A stretch of 43,876 nt of DNA, taken from an uncultured Prevotella sp. Its GTDB lineage: Bacteria; Bacteroidota; Bacteroidia; Bacteroidales; Bacteroidaceae. Shown one piece after another: positions 41,214 through 43,876 of this stretch (position 1 is the first letter of the stretch; each line of letters starts with the position of its first letter). Both the position numbers and the translations under genes were made by a program. Where the stretch lies: assembly GCA_900540885.1 (NCBI GenBank), contig UQHJ01000016.1, positions 1-43,876 of the forward strand, written 5' to 3'. The notes beneath the pieces are model-generated. The model did not search any database. It saw nothing but the letters and a program-made list of their open reading frames with translations, and was not told where the DNA came from.

Positions 41214-43004
41214 TTAGAAGTTAAACGAATACGACGCGGTCAAGCCCTTTGAGGCAGGTACGAAGCGACATACACCACCCGAACAGTTATAACCAGCGCG
41301 CGTCTTGCCATAGCTTACTTGCAGACGGTGCGCACGATGGGTAAAGGTGACGCTACCCGTAATGTAATGTACCTTGTTCGTCTTGCCGCCCGTAATGGCA
41401 GAGCCATCGGCATTGTGCATAGGCACGTGGGCATTGAACTGATCGCTCACCGTAAACATAAAGTTGGGCAATACAGAGAGTTCGAGCAAGCCAAACCACC
41501 AGTCCTTTTGGTCCTGACGGGTGTGGAGATATTGTGCTTCGCCACGGAGCGTTACCTTGGGCGAGAACTGATACTTACCTTCGGCTACAAAGATGTGACT
41601 CTTAATCGCATCGTCGCCATGACCCTCTACCACGCGTTGATTATAGGTCTGGAACGAATACATAAAGTTCATTTTGAACTGCTTGGTAAGCTTTTTGTCT
41701 ATCTGAACGTTGACATCGCGGTAGTACAACTCTTCCCCATTCTTAAAGAAGTTGAAGAAGTGCGACTTATAGCCATTCGACCCCATGAGTTCACCCTTGA
41801 ACTCATTCTTGTGCTGGTCGATAGCACGGATTTTAGAAACGTTCACCTTTACATTCGTACCATACTTACCTCCTAAGGCCGTGCGGCGCTTGAAGTTGTA
41901 GCCCAACTCGGCTTGAAAGGCCCATTCACCAGGTGTCATCTGAGTGGCATAGGGATAGAGAGCAGCCAAGGTGTAGGTGTGCTGCATGGAGAAGGCGGGC
42001 AGGTGGTTGATGTAGCAAGCTGAGGTGGACTTGAGGTCGCGACGTGAACGGAAGGCCATATCCTCACTGCGCTTGGCTTGCAACAACACGCTCATGCCGC
42101 GCTTAGAGTACGAACCTGAGAGCAAGAGCGTCTTGCCACGCTTATAGATATAGGAGTTGAGCGCAGAAGGGTCTTGGCTCTTCCATGCGTATTCGGCTAA
42201 GAAGTTATAGTTGCCCTTTTGCAAGTTGGCGCGCACATCGAAAGCTGCCACGTCTTTAGGCAAACGAAGGCGTTGTGTGGTGGTCTCGAACTCGTTGGTA
42301 TCGGGATTGAAGCCACTGCCAACGGTCTTGACGATGTCACCCTCTTTTTTGCTATAATGGTTGCTTACGGCTGAGAGGCCGAGGGTGAGGCGTGTGCCCG
42401 ACTCGTCCATGCGCTTCGACCATTGGTCGACGTTGAGTTCGAGGTCGCCACCCCACGTCCAAGGTGAACAGTCGTCCAGACTGCGGTGCTTCCAATAGTA
42501 GCGTTGCTGACCGCCTAAGAGTTTGAGGCTGACACCCTTAATAGGCTTCAAGGCCAAGCGGGCACCGCGCAAGGAATTATCAATGCCTAACGAACGCTCT
42601 TCGTAGGTGCGGAAGATAAGTCCCGAGCCGAATTGGTCGTAGTAGTCGCCCAAGGTGAGTTCGGCCCACTTGTAGTTGCCCTTTACGTAAAAATAGGGCA
42701 AGCCCCAACCCTTAAATTCATTGTCGAAGCCAGGCAGGGGGTGGTCAAGGTATTCAAGACGCACACCTGCTTGCACATACTTATTTAAGAGGTGGAGTTC
42801 GGCATAAGTGTTGGTCATAAACTTGTCGTCGTAACGACCTGTACCAATTTTATCGTCTTCGCTAACGGCTGTGAGTACATCACTTTGTATGCTACCATGT
42901 AGTGTAACGCGCTTAGCATCGTCTGCGCCCTCTGTACTTTGTGCATGTAAGGGGAGTGCAGCCGATGCTAAGGTTAAAGCCGTTAATGCGGCAATGTGTT
43001 TCAT
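41214..43004 (-). CDS. DUF6029-family outer-membrane beta-barrel protein
   Basis: 596 residues. Signal peptide MKHIAALTALTLASAALPLH ending AQ. The opening VTLHGSIQSDVLTAVSEDDK, then NTYAELHLLNKYVQAGVRLE, LGDYYDQFGSGLIFRTYEER and SLGIDNSLRGARLALKPIKG, are the features by which I recognise DUF6029 proteins. Many amphipathic strands follow, ending in ASKGLTASYSFNF (terminal Phe, fit for outer-membrane insertion). The family occurs in Bacteroidales next to Omp28 and TlpA genes, as here. Its function is not established; a large barrel or porin-like scaffold is the visible feature. The single Cys pair in AGYNCSGGVCRF near the end might form a disulfide. It starts 104 bp after the tlpA-like stop. 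Confidence 0.82.
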   Translation of the reverse strand: MKHIAALTALTLASAALPLHAQSTEGADDAKRVTLHGSIQSDVLTAVSEDDKIGTGRYDDKFMTNTYAELHLLNKYVQAGVRLEYLDHPLPGFDNEFKGWGLPYFYVKGNYKWAELTLGDYYDQFGSGLIFRTYEERSLGIDNSLRGARLALKPIKGVSLKLLGGQQRYYWKHRSLDDCSPWTWGGDLELNVDQWSKRMDESGTRLTLGLSAVSNHYSKKEGDIVKTVGSGFNPDTNEFETTTQRLRLPKDVAAFDVRANLQKGNYNFLAEYAWKSQDPSALNSYIYKRGKTLLLSGSYSKRGMSVLLQAKRSEDMAFRSRRDLKSTSACYINHLPAFSMQHTYTLAALYPYATQMTPGEWAFQAELGYNFKRRTALGGKYGTNVKVNVSKIRAIDQHKNEFKGELMGSNGYKSHFFNFFKNGEELYYRDVNVQIDKKLTKQFKMNFMYSFQTYNQRVVEGHGDDAIKSHIFVAEGKYQFSPKVTLRGEAQYLHTRQDQKDWWFGLLELSVLPNFMFTVSDQFNAHVPMHNADGSAITGGKTNKVHYITGSVTFTHRAHRLQVSYGKTRAGYNCSGGVCRFVPASKGLTASYSFNF

Positions 43005-43108
43005 ATTTTTTATTTAGAGAGAGGGAAGAGGAATGTTTTGAGTTTGGAGGTTATGAGTCTTATTTTGAAGACCTACATAACCTAAGAACTTGAAACGAAC
43101 CGTCCCTA

Positions 43109-43615
43109 TTACTTCTTTGCAGCTTCAATGAGTTCTTTTACCTTTTCGATAAGGTGTTGTTCACCGCCTTCGGTGTAACCACTACGGCTTTCGGCTATCT
43201 TGCCATTGCCGTCGATGACGAATACGTGGGGAATCATGTTGACACCCATTGCACGACGGAAGTCTGAGTTGGGGTCGAGCAATACTTGGTATTCCCAACC
43301 TGCAGCGTCAACCATAGGCTTTACCTTCTGCGCATTTTGTGCCTCGTCAATGCTCACAGCAATTACGCGCACACCCGTCTCGTCTTGCCAATCGGGATAT
43401 ACCTCGTTAATGGCTTTGAGTTCGCGGTTGCAGGGTTTGCACCAAGTGGCGAAGAAACTAATGATAAAGGGCTTACCATCATTGCTGAGGGTTGCTGTAT
43501 CAATTACTTTACCGTTAATATCCTTCAACTTAACTGACGGCAACTGCGCGTAGGCGGTGTTGGCTACCATGCATAAAAGCAAGAGCACGGCAGCAAATAA
43601 GTTTTTTACTTTCAT
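43109..43615 (-). CDS. TlpA-family thioredoxin-like protein (periplasmic)
   Basis: 168 residues. Signal peptide MKVKNLFAAVLLLLCMVANT ending AYA. The mature thioredoxin fold has PFIISFFATWCKPCNRELKA (redox Cys59-Lys-Pro-Cys62), VRVIAVSIDEAQNAQKV and the cis-Pro loop VNMIPHVFVIDGNGKI. It is a reductase or isomerase of the TlpA/ResA type, probably in the periplasm. It is first in the minus-strand cluster with DUF6029, Omp28 and T9SS-tail genes and has a textbook promoter upstream. Confidence 0.92.
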   Translation of the reverse strand: MKVKNLFAAVLLLLCMVANTAYAQLPSVKLKDINGKVIDTATLSNDGKPFIISFFATWCKPCNRELKAINEVYPDWQDETGVRVIAVSIDEAQNAQKVKPMVDAAGWEYQVLLDPNSDFRRAMGVNMIPHVFVIDGNGKIAESRSGYTEGGEQHLIEKVKELIEAAKK

Positions 43616-43685
43616 TTTGGTTGATTTTTATCGTATCGTATGGCAAGACGTTGATTATAAACGCTTTTTGCCTACAATTTTGCTG

Positions 43686-43716
43686 CAAATGTACGCTTTT
43701 ATCGTGTATCAACAAA
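43686..43716 (-). promoter_or_regulatory. Bacteroidetes promoter of the tlpA-led cluster
   Basis: On the minus strand TTTG (plus 43713-43716), 19 bp, then TACATTTG (plus 43686-43693). The start would be near 43679, with a leader of about 65 nt. It is the best-scoring promoter by eye in the window, and no comparable element was found in the later gaps of the cluster. Confidence 0.75.
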
Positions 43717-43804
43717 TTTTATGCAGTTAAATATGCAATAAGGACTGATTTTATAACATTTAAGGTGGTAATGATAACGCATCGTGTGGGTAAACGGCCT
43801 AATT

Positions 43805-43876
43805 GGGGGGCGGGTCCTAACCTGGGGGCGACGCGTCCCCGCGTCGGCATTTGTTAGTCAAGGCTCGATGCCTTGA
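43805..43876. repeat. GC-rich repeat copy cut by the right window edge
   Basis: TAACCTGGGGGCGACGCGTC continues CCCGCGTCGGCATTTG, then AAGGCTCGATGCCTTG, following the left half of the 4404-4664 element closely. It ends at the last base of the window. Confidence 0.85.

Noticed and set aside
43621..43857. Plus-strand frame of 78 codons at the right end
   Set aside because: It overlaps the tlpA promoter and ends in the GC-rich repeat, with no coding features.
1..43876. tRNA or rRNA genes
   Set aside because: No cloverleaf with a conserved GTTCGA-type T-loop or rRNA wording was found in any gap.

Overview
The window is a stretch of a Bacteroidales chromosome, most likely Prevotellaceae-like (Prevotella/Alloprevotella relatives), judged from the sequence alone. 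It has Bacteroidetes-type promoters (TTTG, about 19-22 nt, TAnnTTTG), type V (Mfa/Fim-like) fimbrial lipoproteins, cargo proteins with type IX secretion (T9SS) tails, Omp28-like and DUF6029-like proteins, and a toxin-first higBA module. The first ~1.2 kb does not fit: it holds part of an EamA transporter and a truncated MATE C-terminus, and it joins the rest exactly at a dispersed GC-rich repeat. It is either horizontally acquired DNA or a chimeric contig join.

Layout. 1.3-18.1 kb (+): a fimbrial locus of four lipoproteins (Mfa1-like major subunit, FimB/Mfa2-like anchor, two minor-subunit-like proteins) followed by a giant 3,370-residue T9SS cargo protein. The giant is built from about ten ~150-residue lectin-like modules, and its position suggests a fimbria-associated adhesin. 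18.3-20.0 kb (+): an AAA-ATPase/PD-(D/E)XK protein. 20.2-24.4 kb (+): a surface-glycan block of two Stealth-family phosphotransferases flanking two glycosyltransferases, with two copies of a 181-bp MITE. 24.8-27.4 kb (-): an outer-membrane beta-barrel and a DEAD-box helicase. 27.7-32.0 kb (+): gltX, two glycosyltransferases and recX. 32.3-35.6 kb (-): upp and a secreted sialidase with lectin-like flanks. 36.0-36.6 kb (+): higBA. 36.9-43.6 kb (-): a TlpA / DUF6029 / Omp28 / T9SS-tail / Omp28-T9SS cluster, probably started by one strong promoter.

The most unusual property lies between the genes. Nearly every gap holds a large inverted repeat belonging to one of about seven families of short-word palindromic repeats. 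Some are more than 200 bp long with arms over 90 bp, and two copies of one family have oppositely oriented loops between the arms. A 181-bp MITE with 4-bp target duplications has jumped into two of these repeat-filled gaps. Two compact small-RNA candidates (promoter, about 40 nt, terminator hairpin) share the same promoter-start sequence.

Functionally the window is about the cell surface: fimbriae and an adhesin, capsule or surface-glycan synthesis, sialic-acid release, and exported thioredoxin-fold proteins. The housekeeping genes gltX, upp, recX and the RNA helicase are interspersed.
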